From the NCBI GenBank assembly GCA_009760855.2, contig WPIO01000106.1, positions 62,001-126,000 on the forward strand: a stretch of 64,000 nt of DNA, written 5' to 3'. This document shows positions 34,801 through 44,720 of the stretch, one piece after another. The notes under the pieces are model-generated. The model was not told the DNA's origin and ran no database searches. It saw only the letters and a program-made list of their open reading frames with translations. Numbering within the stretch: position 1 is the first letter of the stretch; every line of letters starts with the position of its first letter. A program made the position numbers and the translations under genes. The DNA comes from Cristatella mucedo. Lineage: Eukaryota; Bryozoa; Phylactolaemata; Cristatellidae.

Positions 34801-35314
34801 ATAAATAATAAATAAATCCTAGCTGATTAAACAGCCTCTTTTTGTATAGCGACAGAAGAGCCTTTATGGCTATCACCACCGCTTGCAGTGGCGATAAAGA
34901 ATCGCCCACCGCAGGAATCGAACACTCGACCTCGGGACCGAGGTCGTGAAAGCAACCGCCTCACCTAGTGAGCCGATGCGAGGGAGTCAGCACCAGTGCC
35001 TTAGCTCCTTCTCTTCTTGCAGCTGCGGCGCCTCATCGCCTGCAGCAGCAGCTGCAGCGGTGGATCGCGCCACTTGCCGTCACTGGCCGGCCCGTCTTCT
35101 TGCAGATAGCGTGAAGGCCTACTACAGGAGAGCAAAGGCGCACGAGAAAGTGTGGAACGTGGACGAAGCAAAGGCCGACCTCCAGAGGGCTGCCGAGCTC
35201 GACCCAACGCTGGCCGACGCCGTTGCCAAGGACTTGCGCGCCATCGATGAAGCGGTCAAGCTCAAGCGCAGGGAGGAGAGCGACAGGCTGCGGGGCAAGC
35301 TGTTCGCTTCTTGA
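25415..35314 (+). CDS. AIP: AH-receptor-interacting protein (AIP/XAP2), 6 exons
   Basis: Exons 25415-25510, 26741-26920, 28265-28457, 29944-30130, 30328-30470 and 35106-35314; 1008 nt, 335 residues (human AIP 330). AIP is a cytosolic co-chaperone that holds the aryl hydrocarbon receptor with Hsp90. Residues 1 to about 156 form the FKBP/PPIase-like domain (VQKRIVHLGNG, VDDSRKHTGPMELIIGKQF, GHADLDSLM). From about 175 follow three TPRs: DGNALYKRGLHKDAADKYA, LPLLLNYAQCKYQLQDYY and VKAYYRRAKAHEKVWN...AELDP, then a C-terminal helix ending LRGKLFAS. The TPR Asn, Asn, Lys and Arg positions of the Hsp90 carboxylate clamp appear kept. The ATG is the first Met after an in-frame TGA and has G at -3 and +4. 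All five junctions are phase-compatible. AIPL1 is the only close alternative; invertebrates usually have one AIP-type gene. No AATAAA is obvious soon after the stop; an ATTAAA lies at 36566. Confidence 0.95.
25868..25985. repeat. (GC)n/(GT)n alternating purine-pyrimidine tract
   Basis: GCGCGCGCGCGCGTGTGTGT followed by degenerate TGTG/TGCG words in AIP intron 1; potential Z-DNA. Confidence 0.88.
26228..26386 (+). mobile_element. SINE A with internal (ATT)n insert
   Basis: Head GCCGTGATAGCCTAGGTG, B-box-like GGGTTCTAATCC and body CAAGCGGTGGTGATAGCC are intact. Between them sits ATCAAGTGCATTATTATT, matching the end of the LINE tail. In AIP intron 1. Confidence 0.82.
26741..26920 (+). CDS. AIP: AIP exon 2
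   Basis: 180 nt, the same length as human exon 2, phase 0 at both ends. Acceptor CGCTCAG, donor TCG|GTAAGT. It reads VIFHYQTRKCNDDRTVVDDS to MELIIGKQFKFEVWEH and ASFVVDKS: the core of the FKBP-like domain. Confidence 0.95.
27103..27415 (-). mobile_element. Tc1-like transposon remnant, left (inverted) arm
   Basis: The minus strand encodes NVNPIEQLWSNIDRR, the C-terminal DDE-domain motif of Tc1/mariner transposases (NPIE..W), with flanking sequence inverted relative to 27577-28027. Only a C-terminal scrap remains. In AIP intron 2. Confidence 0.72.
27577..28027 (+). mobile_element. Tc1-like transposon remnant, right arm
   Basis: The plus strand reads YLNPIE-stop-LWSDNS in frame at about 27629-27660, i.e. 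the same Tc1 motif with a premature stop. The downstream flank (CTACAGCAGAAGAGACAACG, CATATACCAGCAGCATATG) is the complement of the left arm. A truncated SINE A interrupts this arm. Confidence 0.72.
27850..27954 (+). mobile_element. SINE A, 5'-truncated
   Basis: Starts at the B box (GGTTCGAATGC) and continues through CAAGCGGCGGTGTTAGCC to GCTAAATCAGCTG. It lies inside the right arm of the inverted Tc1 pair. Confidence 0.84.
28092..28137. repeat. 13-bp tandem (CAGCCAGAATTCA)x3
   Basis: Three units plus a partial unit, upstream of AIP exon 3. Confidence 0.88.
28265..28457 (+). CDS. AIP: AIP exon 3
   Basis: Acceptor GTTGCAG. It reads LTSAYPIVSKSLRDIFL to GHADLDSLMAQPQSLEFIL; donor CTGG|GTCAGT, phase 1. 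Joined to exon 4 it gives LEFILEVLRVELPG, which aligns without gaps to the human LIFHMEMLKVESPG segment. This decides the donor. Confidence 0.92.
28458..29943. other. AIP intron 3
   Basis: Mostly unique, CpG-poor sequence. Near the 3' end there is a perfect hairpin (GCGAAGCCGGC, 2-nt loop, GCCGGCTTCGC) at about 29837-29860, followed by a GGCAGGCAGGCTGGCT tract. No repeat family recognised. Confidence 0.4.
29944..30130 (+). CDS. AIP: AIP exon 4 (TPR1)
   Basis: Acceptor GCGCGCAG. The exon starts AGGTTCTTCGG, completing a Glu codon, and runs through VELPGEYERETWTMEEGEK and REDGNALYKRG to LEGLML; donor AG|GTGAGC, phase 2. It contains the linker and first TPR. The exon is much more GC-rich than its flanks. 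Confidence 0.93.
30328..30470 (+). CDS. AIP: AIP exon 5 (TPR2)
   Basis: Acceptor CGCACAG. The exon completes an Arg codon, then YRPGDDEYVDLERSKLPLL to YYSVIEHTTEVLKKDS; donor TCGA|GTAAGT, phase 1. The preceding intron is only 197 bp, the shortest in the gene. Confidence 0.93.
30898..31303. mobile_element. hAT MITE with perfect target duplication
   Basis: 406-bp element in AIP intron 5. The left end CAGAGGTCGGCAGACT and the inverted right end CAGAGGTCGGCAAACT differ at one position. It is flanked by a perfect 8-bp duplication GCCTAGCC at 30890-30897 and 31304-31311, again with a central TA (Buster-type). No transposase ORF. The CAGNGGTCGGCAAACT ends resemble hAT-Charlie-type ends known from vertebrates (recalled). 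Confidence 0.85.
31312..32045. other. AIP intron 5, unassigned part
   Basis: No coding or repeat motif recognised. Confidence 0.3.
32051..32192 (-). mobile_element. SINE B
   Basis: On the minus strand: head TTTGGTCCAGCGGTTAAGG, B-box region GTGGGCTCGAGCCCCG, then GAAGCGCCTGAATAGAGAT and GGGACGCTATACAAATT. The clearest copy in the window. Confidence 0.86.
32215..32307 (+). mobile_element. LINE 3' tail
   Basis: ATGTAAAGCGCCTAGAAAGA, GAGTTCTATGAGGGCGCTTT and (ATT)n, immediately after SINE B but in the opposite orientation. Confidence 0.8.
32630..32872 (+). mobile_element. LINE ORF2 C-terminal fragment
   Basis: Contains GCTCTCAAAGCTGGGAACTC then TTTAAAAAGAGGCCTAAAAC: the A.K.GNSLP....FKK..KTHLF end of the CR1/L2-like family, with frameshifts. 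In AIP intron 5. Confidence 0.68.
33211..33310. repeat. 15-bp tandem, 6.7 units
   Basis: Units GTCATATTGATGTCA and GTCATATTGATGCCA. T- and C-type units alternate for the first five copies and T-type then repeats, showing how the array grew. Multiple of 3, so it stays open as (HIDVS)n/(HIDAS)n; no sign that it is coding. Confidence 0.93.
33311..34180. other. AIP intron 5, unassigned part
   Basis: No feature recognised other than a short TCATCATCATT-like run near 33880-33925. Confidence 0.3.
34181..34336 (-). mobile_element. SINE B
   Basis: On the minus strand: GGCTTGGCCCAGTGGTTAAGG head, GGCTCAAGCC, GTGAAGCGCCTGAATAGAG and a tail. Contains a small internal duplication of the AGAGA/TCTCT part. 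Confidence 0.83.
34562..34720 (-). mobile_element. SINE A (first of a close pair)
   Basis: Full-length minus-strand copy preceded by (AATA)n. Near-identical to the next copy about 100 bp away. Confidence 0.88.
34819..34979 (-). mobile_element. SINE A (second of a close pair)
   Basis: Same orientation and same AATAAATAATAAAT flank as the previous copy. It lies about 125 bp before the AIP exon 6 acceptor. Confidence 0.88.
35106..35314 (+). CDS. AIP: AIP exon 6 (TPR3, C-terminal helix, stop)
   Basis: Acceptor CTTCTTGCAG. It completes an Asn codon, then SVKAYYRRAKAHEKVWNVD to ELDPTLADAV, KLKRREESDRLRGKLFAS and TGA. In mammals the last TPR and the final residues are needed for client binding; the ending here resembles but does not copy the mammalian RGIFSH. 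Confidence 0.95.
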
Positions 35315-37300
35315 GCAACAGCAGAGGAGGAGGAGGAGGAAGATGAGGGACTGGCACATGCCAGCCCGCCTGCAAGGGGCTGCTGCCCGGGCTTCAGCAG
35401 CAGCCAAGCAGCAGCATCGGGTGCTTCGGCGACGTCGACATCCATGCCAGGGGACATTAATGGTTGTCCCTGAGATCTCTGGGGCTTGCTCTGCTGACAG
35501 GAACTAAGCATTTCTCGAGCCTTCGTCGTCTTGTGGGTCAAAATCGTTAGTGGTCTTGGGGGAGAAGGTTGCAGCAGAGGGCCACGCCTGACTTTCAAGG
35601 TGCCCCGGTTGCGCTAGGCGCATCGCCACCAGGAGGCTGACAGAGCCAGGTGGCAGCAGCACTCACTGGCTTCAGGTCAGCACTGCTGCTACTGACATAT
35701 TTACGTGCTACTTCCGTTGCCTATGATCTTAGTAGTTCTGGTATCTTAACCAGGCTCAGCTCTGTGACTCACGACCGGTATGTGACCCACCCACGGATAT
35801 CAACACGATGCAGGTGGCCTGTGTCCTAAGACCCGACACTCGTCGTGAGGCACGTTGTGTGCCCCGAAACTCCTCCGGTCGATCACATCGTTCAAGCAAT
35901 CGCTACTCACATCGACTCACGTTAGCCAATCATTTTTACGCTGGCAGTTTCTCGGGTTTTCTCGTTGTCTTCCTTCAGCCATGTGGCCCGAAACCGAAGC
36001 GATTCTGCAAGCGCCATTTGGCCATCTGCTGCTTGCCTGTCACGTGGCTTGTGATGTGCGTTTTTCGCTGAGCCCTAGCTCAGCGGTATCAGTCTCTTTC
36101 GGCCAGTGTTCGGGTGTCTGGGTAGGTGCTTGACTGTCCTCGCTCGGTTCTCCCTGGAATTGTCGAAGTGCATCCTTTTTGTGCTAGGCTGCTTCCAAAG
36201 TCATCTTTGATGCGTCTGTGCTGATGTGTGACTTGTGATCTTCCCCGTGCTGATGTGTCATGTCCGATGCATAGTAGTGGCGAGGCAGCAGCATCGTTGC
36301 AGGGTTGCAGACGTGACCAGTCAGAATGAAACGTGTCACGACATGAGTCAGCTGTTCGTTAGAGGTCCGTCAGAGACTTGTCTTCAAATGGCGATTTCCA
36401 TATTACATGTACGTGATGTCGGGTCTTGGTGTGTCGTGATGTCGGGTCTTGGTATGTCCTGCATGGCAGCAAGAGGGGGCATCGCCGATAATCGGTTGCA
36501 TATGAGTTTTTTAAATATCTATCCCGTCGAGCCTGACTTGGCTTTGGCAGCAGAGTTTTTGGCTAATTAAACCATTCGTGGGTGTGGACAAGTCCTTAGT
36601 CTGCCTGCAAACCTATACCTTCAGAAGGTTGAGGCAGCATACAAGCTCTGCCGTCTCCTCCTCCCCCTAAGATGCACCTGAAGGGGCACCAGATGGCTCG
36701 CCCTCCTGCATCTGTCCTCCTCAGCCTTCCTGTGAGTAGACCTTCAGCCATCTCTCCTTAGGCAAGGCTAAGGTTTGGCTTCCTCTTCTGCTTCATCCTA
36801 GGTGCTGCCTGCTGCATGCCTGCTAGTAAAGCCCGGCCTTCACCTTTGTGTAGCAAAAATGCCCTCTGTTCTCTGCCCACCTACCCCAGAGCTCATGAAC
36901 AGCACACATATGCACGCAGGCAGTCAGTCTGAACCAGCTTGGTCTTGAGATCAGCCTTGCCAGCTAGTACAAAGACTTATAATGACAGCAGCCGGTGGAA
37001 GATGTTGCATGTGCACCTTGTATTGTCGCATTCCCGGTCGGCGGTTCAATTATTGGGCTGATAGCTGTGCTGCTCCCAGTGAATGGCTCTCCCATCCCAA
37101 TTGCCCTGCACCGTCACCGTTAGCAGCAGCAGAAGTCAAGGCGTCTGCTGATACGAACCAACATGGGAGTAGAGCTCGAGTAGTTTCCTCCTTACTCTGC
37201 TTCCTTGGTCGTAGCCTAGCAACCACGAGGTGCTGGCACTTCACGATCGACCTCGATCGTTTGATTCCCTCAGCAGGGAATTTGTTTTATCCCCCTGTTG
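35315..37300. other. AIP 3' flank, no recognised gene
   Basis: Probably starts with the AIP 3' UTR. A near-exact 23-bp direct repeat (core GTGATGTCGGGTCTTGGT) occurs at about 36413-36453. Short open frames have no recognised domain. Confidence 0.35.
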
Positions 37301-37366
37301 GTTGCCGGCGAAAGCTACAAAGGCTCTTCTGCCACTATGTATACACGAGGCTGTTATATCGGCTTT
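37300..37366 (+). mobile_element. SINE A 3' fragment
   Basis: AAAGGCTCTTCTGCCACTAT and GAGGCTGTTATATCGGCT match the 3' third of SINE A. Confidence 0.65.
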
Positions 37367-37432
37367 TAATTTACTCGAGGGCTGTCAAAATTAAATTAAG
37401 GATCCGGAATCGCGTTACATTGGCGTCGGCAG

Positions 37433-37537
<105 letters not shown>

Positions 37538-37689
37538 TGCTACTGCTGCTATGGTAATGGAGAAAAGATGAGCAACACGAGTTCATTGTACTTCATGCAT
37601 GCTTCAATTTTGGTTCATGTGCTTATATATGTAAACATTTGGTCTACTAGCATCTCCTGGCTGAGCTGTGCGTGCGACGGGATCAGCGA

Positions 37690-38130
37690 CTAGTTCGTAT
37701 CCAAAGGAACCGATCAAAAGTAGTTATAATAGACGACACGTGGTTCTCACATCACCACCAAGCAGTCTGCGTGTTGACACCCCGTTCAGACTTCTGTAAC
37801 TCACTGCTAACGGGTCTTCCTGTCTATTCCATAGGGCGCATACAGTTTGTGAAAAGCTCGGCAGGTAGGCTTTTCTGTCGGTAATGGCGAACTTGCCATA
37901 TTGCACCACCAATCAGCACTGGCTCCCAGTGAAGTAGTATCTTGACTTCAAGGTTCTATCTGTCATTTTTAGGTCCCTTCATTCTCTTTCTCCTTCCTGT
38001 CTACACCTGGTCTAACCAATTGAGAATTCTTTTGAGACCGTAGCTTCAGTTCTATTCTCCCAAAGCTAGGAGCTAGCTCACGACATCGCACGACATGTGA
38101 AGAGAAGCTAGAAACCAGCCACAATTACGT
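37690..38130 (+). mobile_element. CR1/L2-type LINE ORF2 fragment
   Basis: The frame reads RSDFCNSLLTGLPVYSIGRI then QFVKSSAGRLFCR: the SRLDYCNSLLxGLP...LQxVQNxAARL motif of CR1/L2 ORF2. Followed by the FKV..LPFILF-like downstream part with frame breaks. Confidence 0.75.
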
Positions 38131-40455
38131 ACAGCATTGTTCTCCGTTCTTGTTTCTTTTTGTCTTTGTGTTTGATGAAATTGTGGATCTAGTAGCTAAT
38201 CAATTGACAGGCTTTCTTGCTGCCACGATGAAGTAGCTGCGATTGAGAGATTGAGCTGCTTTAAGGTGCTGTACATGTTATATTATTGCTATTATTCTCT
38301 GGTATCGTTCGACTTTCAACTGTTCACACCATTGACCGGCTTACCTTTGTTGCTAATTAGTTAGCCAACTCTATTACCAACGTCAGCTTCTTGTCTCGTT
38401 CTTTATTTTGTCGGGCATGAAATAATGTACTTTTATCTATGGGCTTCTAACATATAAATTCGTCTTCAAATCCTGGTCGAAACTTGTTCTTTGTGCAGCA
38501 TATGCTAGCCGGTCTCCGGCGTGCCCCGACTCCCGTTGACCCTGGCGAGGAAGGTTCCTCCCACGGTGTAGTTGTGTCCCCGAGTCGTTTCTGTAATTAA
38601 AAGTAGCCAGCCTAGGCCAGTAGCCGCTCTTGCTCCGTCGCGAGCCCCAGATGCCTGCTCGAGCTACTGATGCTCGGTCCAAACAGAGTTTTCTGAGTCA
38701 CGGCTCTTGGTCAAGACGGACTTGTTCGGAATGTTTTGAAGCCTCGCTTCACAGTTTTTGCTTAAAGCCTGAAGCAAATCTCCCTTTCACCAGAAGCAGA
38801 ACGTTCTTTGCTGTCTGATGCTAACCGCTCCTGTACTCGCAGTCTATGCGAATGCAGTTGCACGGTTCTTTTTCGGCGGCGTAGGCCTACTACAGCTGAT
38901 TAGGTATCAGCGTATGCGCAGATAACGTTTGAGCGCAGCAAAACCGGCCAGATGTACAAGAAAATCGGTTGGAACTAGTATTCCTCAGAAATCGATTAAA
39001 ACGTGGAGGGCAATGACATCTAGCAATGCTACCTAAAGAAAGGAGCTGAAATGAACTGCCGGGAATAATACAGATCACACTCACTCCGCTCGCTAAGTAT
39101 GGCCGCCTCTCGGTTCTGGCGACGTAGACCGCCAGCCAGGCAGAAAATGGGAAGACGGTAGAACAGACCATCCCTCTGGAAGACCGCGGCAGTCCCAGCG
39201 TGCCTTTTGTCCGGTCCCGGATTGCGTTTCTTTCCGGTGAATTTCTACCTCGGTCCCTGCTTTTCCCGGTCCCTGCTTTTCCTGAGAATTAGTAGCTTCG
39301 ATCACGTTAAAATCGCGACTCGTTCATAACGCTGTGCTACTGGTTAGTAAATGTAGTAGCCAGCGAAGGTCAATAGTTCACCTCAACGTCAATGTTGCGA
39401 GATATTTTTTGGGTATCGGCCGCCAGCAATATGGCGCTTGATAGGCGGTGCTCCGACCCAAGCAAAAAGTCGTCGTATCATTACACATGAATGTATACTT
39501 ACATTGCACTGGATAAGAAGTCGGCATTCGTCTGCATATCTGCGGCTCAGAGGAATTAGCTTGCATCAAGATGCGATGTCCCATCCCCCATTAGCTAATC
39601 AGTCAGCTCTTCTTGCGATCGACTTGCCGTACGACGTAGAAAACGCGTTACGTATCTCTCGCCCGCCTGCCCGGTCAGCGAGGCACGACTACAGCGAGTT
39701 CGTTTCACCATCAAACTATTTCCCGCTGCGCACGAAAGCTGTACTGCGTTCGCCCGAACACACAAACACACACCCCCCCCCCCTCCCCGACGTTACAAGC
39801 GTGTGAAGGAGGAGGACTGCGATGGCTGGGTGGCTTCTCAGGCGACGCAGGCGTACATTTCATCGCCTTCCGGCATTACCTGTCTATAGCTGAAAAATAC
39901 TGAATTATGCTGTTTTTCATAGCCAATTCTTTAGTACATTCATGCCCAGAGATGAAATTCAACTCGCTCGCCAGTACGCCGGCCGACGGCGAGGAGGAGG
40001 GAGCGACCTCTCGCACTAGGCGGCCTCTTGCCTCTGACCCCAAGCCACGCCCCTCCCGTTACCCTATCTACGACTACAACATCCCGATGCAACCCCCATC
40101 GGATGCGTGCTCGTTAACTCCTCTGCTAGCCCTGGGCTGTACGGTAGTCTCCCTCTCTGCCTGTTTATCCTACGAGAGTGCCAGGTTCCATCGGACGTCC
40201 AACAAAGAAGCGCCAATTAAAGCGCCATGCACATCAGCTGGCTTTCCGGTACCCGCTTTGGAGCTCGGCGATTCTGTCACTACGACGGAGCCTCATGTAC
40301 TCGGGCGTGTAGTGCAATGCTGAAAAACTCACCCCCGGTGCTTTATTTCCCAAGTCCTACGAATCTTATCCCAGACTATGCACCGAAACAGCCCATCTAA
40401 GCCGATGTCGAAAAACACGAAGCAGCAACGTCGCTTGGGACTGAAACCCTGTCCC
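38131..40455. other. No recognised gene
   Basis: Contains one unassigned open frame (39952-40323) and a C run (39772-39783). Nothing else recognised. Confidence 0.35.
39952..40323 (+). CDS. Unrecognised open frame, possible exon
   Basis: 123 codons starting MKFNSLASTPADGEEEGATS, with RYPIYDYNIPMQPP and a hydrophobic stretch (SLTPLLALGCTVVSLSA). An AG precedes the ATG, so an acceptor is possible. The composition looks more protein-like than other open frames here, but I recognise no family and no partner exon. It may be chance. Confidence 0.2.
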   Translation: MKFNSLASTPADGEEEGATSRTRRPLASDPKPRPSRYPIYDYNIPMQPPSDACSLTPLLALGCTVVSLSACLSYESARFHRTSNKEAPIKAPCTSAGFPVPALELGDSVTTTEPHVLGRVVQC

Positions 40456-40459
40456 CTCT

Positions 40460-40660
40460 TTTAGCGATCGACAGTATAGCGATCGATAGTATAGCGATCG
40501 ACGATATAGCAATGGATGATAGGGTGATCGATGATATAATAATGATAGTAATCATATGAATAACACATTTGTAATAGCACCCTCAGAGACCTCAATCTCT
40601 TCCAGGCACTTTCCATTTTCTGTACTGGTATATAGTGATCTTTGATATAGCGATCGATGA
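40460..40660. repeat. GATCGATAGTATA short tandem and LINE tail
   Basis: Degenerate ATAGCGATCGAyAGTAT units at 40460-40535 and 40632-40662, flanking a LINE-tail fragment (about 40555-40620, minus; AATAGCACCCTCAGAGACCT). The split suggests the retroposon landed inside the tandem. Confidence 0.65.
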
Positions 40661-40661
40661 A

Positions 40662-41780
40662 ATAGCTGTCGGTGTCCGGCGATCGAACTCTATCGCTGTG
40701 TCTTCTCCTCATTTATTTGGCCGAGTTCGAGATTGCAACCGTAGCCAGTCCTCCCGACAATGAGGCCTGGTGCAGTTCGTCTATTTTAAAGAATCCGCAT
40801 TGGACGGTGTGTTTTTCAAATCGCACTGGACGGTGTTTTCGAAGTGCTCTGGACGGACAGCGAGGGCCTGCTGTTGTCTAGCCATGGACGCCCTGTCGTG
40901 GCTGGCTTCACACGCAAAGCTACGGTCACGCCGGCCATATCCGCCGCAGGCCTGCACCGACCTAAGACAAGCAGCGGATGCGGCCTGCGGTCTAAGACCG
41001 CACATTTCGTCCTCCTACGGTTGCAGTACGGGCACCCAATTGCAATTAAAAATGTACGGCGGTACGTGAGTGCATTCACGCAGGACGCCAAGATGGACTC
41101 GCTCGCGCACAGCCGTTTACAGACCTGCACTCCTGGCGGAAGTCGGCGAGAGCTGAAAAAGAGCAGCGGCGGCGGCGAAGGTGAAGGCAGAGCAGAGGTA
41201 TTGGCATCCTCTGCAGGAGGGTGAGGTTCGTCCGCCTCGCTGGAGGCGGCGGTGGCCGGCCGACTCCAGCGAGGCCTTCGCGCGCAGGGGCGTGGCGCAG
41301 GAAGGGCAGCCAAGCTCGCATGAGGAGACGGCTGCTAAAGCTCTGCGGTGCGTGCGCTCGCTCTCGCTGCGGTCGCGTCGGCAGGCAGCTAGATAGAAGA
41401 GGAGAGAGAGATAGACGGTGGCCTCCGCACATGCTGACTCGGACAGGCTGCAAGCAGTACGACTTGGCAGGTAGCAAGCACTACGAGCGGGCTGTTTCGC
41501 CGAAGGGTCGCTCGACCCGAGCCGTAAATGGCCGCCCGCTGCGGGCAGCTAGCCGAAAAAGGCGTGCTTGGAAGGGGCTGGGCGGGTGTGTGCGTGGAGG
41601 AGGCTGTGCACACCGAGCGGTTGACGCCCGCGTCGTGGGAAAGGGCCCGACGTCGTCCTTCGCAGGCAGCGTCCGGAAGACTAAGGCGGAGCACCCCGTA
41701 CCTTCGGCTACTCGCGACCTTATTTAGTGCCTAGCAACTACAAGCCGTGCGGGCTTGGCAGAGCTTTTTGGGTCCGGGGA
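40662..41780. other. CpG-rich, no recognised gene
   Basis: Open frames on both strands without domain similarity. The CpG content rises from about 40.8 kb. Possible promoter region of an unseen gene. Confidence 0.3.
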
Positions 41781-41785
41781 GTAGG

Positions 41786-42231
<446 letters not shown>

Positions 42232-42234
42232 CCG

Positions 42235-43600
42235 TTGTGATCCTCCGCCCGCCACCACTACTGTTAGTAGACCCGTCGATCGTCGAGACGAGCGAGTGTG
42301 AGGCTGACTGTGACTGACTGGAAAGCTGCTTTTGGAGTACATTCGCCAGCGATCGGCTACTAGTCAATCAAGGGGAGGTTATCCATATCGAGGCCGGTCG
42401 AACTGCAGCGCGGTCAGGGTGGAGGAGAAGGAAGACTGCACTGGGCAAGCATCGCCGATGGCCGAAGCTGCTTAGCCGCCCGATATCCAGGACGGCATCC
42501 AGTTCTGGCATGGTATGGCAGTTGAGCTTCCGACCGCCTCTGGACTAGGAGCGTCTGAGAGCCGCCGGTCGAGCTGCTTTCAGTGGAGAATTCTCGCTGG
42601 ACGCTTCCGGTCCGGCGCGACCTTACGCCCCGAGACTGCGCCGATGCTTCGAGAAAATCGGCTCGGAGCGTAGCCAAGAGATTAAGGTGGCGCCATCTTA
42701 AATATGTCCGACCGGTGCTATAGCATTATCGCCTCAGTACTCACTCAGTTTGGCTTTCAACGGCCTTCGAATAGCGAGGACTTCGGCTGCCGGACGTCGG
42801 TGACGTTCGGATCGCCTTTCGAGTCCCTTTGCCAGCCGAGCCGAAGTCCCCCGCCCCCGAGTGCCGGACAACGCGACTGATCAGCAAGGCTATATCGGCC
42901 GGATCGGGACCGGTCGAGACCGATACTCGTCATTCGAGGTTCCTGAATTGCAATGGCTAGGAGCAGGTTAAGCGATAGTTTTTGACCCAGGCCGAAAAAA
43001 ATCCGACTCCATAGGGTGTAGGCATGCTGGGGTTCTGCAGTTGGCATTGGCATTTGAGCCGAGCCTCTAAGCGAGCCTCTGGAGCGAGCGAGCGAGCGTC
43101 GAGCAGAGCTATCGGTGCACGTTGTGGCAGCTGTTGAATGCCTGTAATCCTCCGCTGGCTGCTGTCGAATAGACGTGTCCACGTTATGGATATGGAGCTC
43201 TCGTGCTATGGTACGAGGGCCCTACGTCGCTGCTGAGTTCCGCTACTGTCGGCATACCAGTGTGCGTTCACGCTATTCTTACACGTCGGTCGCTGGCCGC
43301 GACAGTCGTTCGCTCGTCACCGGTGTTCGTCGCGCGTCGGCTGAGAGACTAGCACGCTTTTACGAGCGCTGGGTTTTGCGGCCTAGTTTTATTCGGACGC
43401 GGAAGCCGAACACCGCGTTTGCAACAGTATCGCAGATATGTTAGTCACGGTCTGCAATGGGGGCAGTGCCATGCGAAGCTTGTATCGAGCCTCGGTAAAT
43501 GCCCCCCCCCCCCCGGGGCGACCTAGTGTCTGCGATTTTGACGTGCTGGCCGGCCTAGGACAACGCTTACCTACAAGAAACCTTTCAGGGTACGAATATT
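42235..43600. other. CpG-rich, no recognised gene
   Basis: Unique-looking and moderately GC-rich, with a C run at 43502-43514. No conserved coding motif seen. Confidence 0.3.
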
Positions 43601-43787
43601 AAATGTATTTATTAGGGTCGATGAATAGTAGTGCATGGGTGCGGGGCTCAGTGCTCAAGCTAAGGTTACTGCTTGGTGAGCATCGCGTAGTTTTTCGTTG
43701 CATGGCAGCGCCACCGCCAGAGACGGACTTCATCCGCAGGCCTACGAGCCCCGGATACCGAATTTTCGCACCGTATACGACAGTCGC

Positions 43788-43990
43788 AATAATAATAATG
43801 CTAATAATGAAAAACCAACAACTTAAGAACTAAATCTCTTTCTAGGTACTCCACCCAAACTGAAAAAAAGTGTAAAAATGTAGTGTTATGTTTCTCCATC
43901 TGCAACTCCTCAACGCCACCGACCGCGGATCGAGTCGGCGTTACACGCCTTGGAGAGTCTTCTCCATTGAACACGCTGAAGTTGCGGCCA
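43788..43990 (-). mobile_element. LINE tail fragments
   Basis: (AAT)n, then ACTAAATCTCTTTCTAGGTA (the complement of the LINE tail) and, from about 43885, TTCTCCATCTGCAACTCC, resembling the tail at 19.27 kb. Confidence 0.55.
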
Positions 43991-44690
43991 GTGGCAGCGA
44001 GCACGAGCTCATAAAGGACGTCTCGCAAGGGCACGGTTTACTGTACCTTGCCACCTTGACCCTGCAGCTGTGCCGGCACGGCCGGATGTCACGTTCCGAT
44101 CCGTCTGCTTCCACTGCTGCGCGACCGCCCTCGCCTCGTCTCGCCTGTCGCTTAATTTTGTATGTCCCGTCCGTCCAAAGTGCGGTTGTGGACACGTTGA
44201 TACGTACCGCACTCAAATGCTGCAGCACGTCGCTCTGGCCACGGCTCACGCCACGGCCGCCGGGTCGTGGCTGGCGATTTTCGTAATCCACCAAAATCCG
44301 CAGCCGATCCCTCACGTTACCATTCACCCCGCTTCGACGTGCCTATTGTGACACTTATTTACGCGCGTTGCTGGATTTGAATCGACGATAGGGTCGTCGC
44401 TGCTTTTGCAGCTATAGCAACTATTTACCCGTCTCTCAATTGGTACGACCGCCGGCCGGCACGACCCAGGATCAACCCAGGATCTCCGCTCCACTGGCGA
44501 CCGACGAGGATGCTATAGGGGGTTCCCCTCTCGCGGCCAACGAGGCGTTGACTTTCTTTCGTTCCGTCCCAGTCCGTTCGCACCCGTAGCACGTCGTAAG
44601 GTGTGGGTAGGGGGGCAGGGTGTGTGTGGCTAGGGGGACCCCGGCTCTCTCCACTCCTCCACCGGTCCATTGGAGGTTGGTTCTGCCGAA

Positions 44691-44720
44691 CGCATGCGGG
44701 AGTTAACTCCCGTGCATGCG
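44691..44720. repeat. 30-bp near-perfect palindrome
   Basis: Centred on GTTAAC, with a perfect 14-bp core (44698-44711) and CGCATGC arms offset by a 2-nt bulge. Confidence 0.85.
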
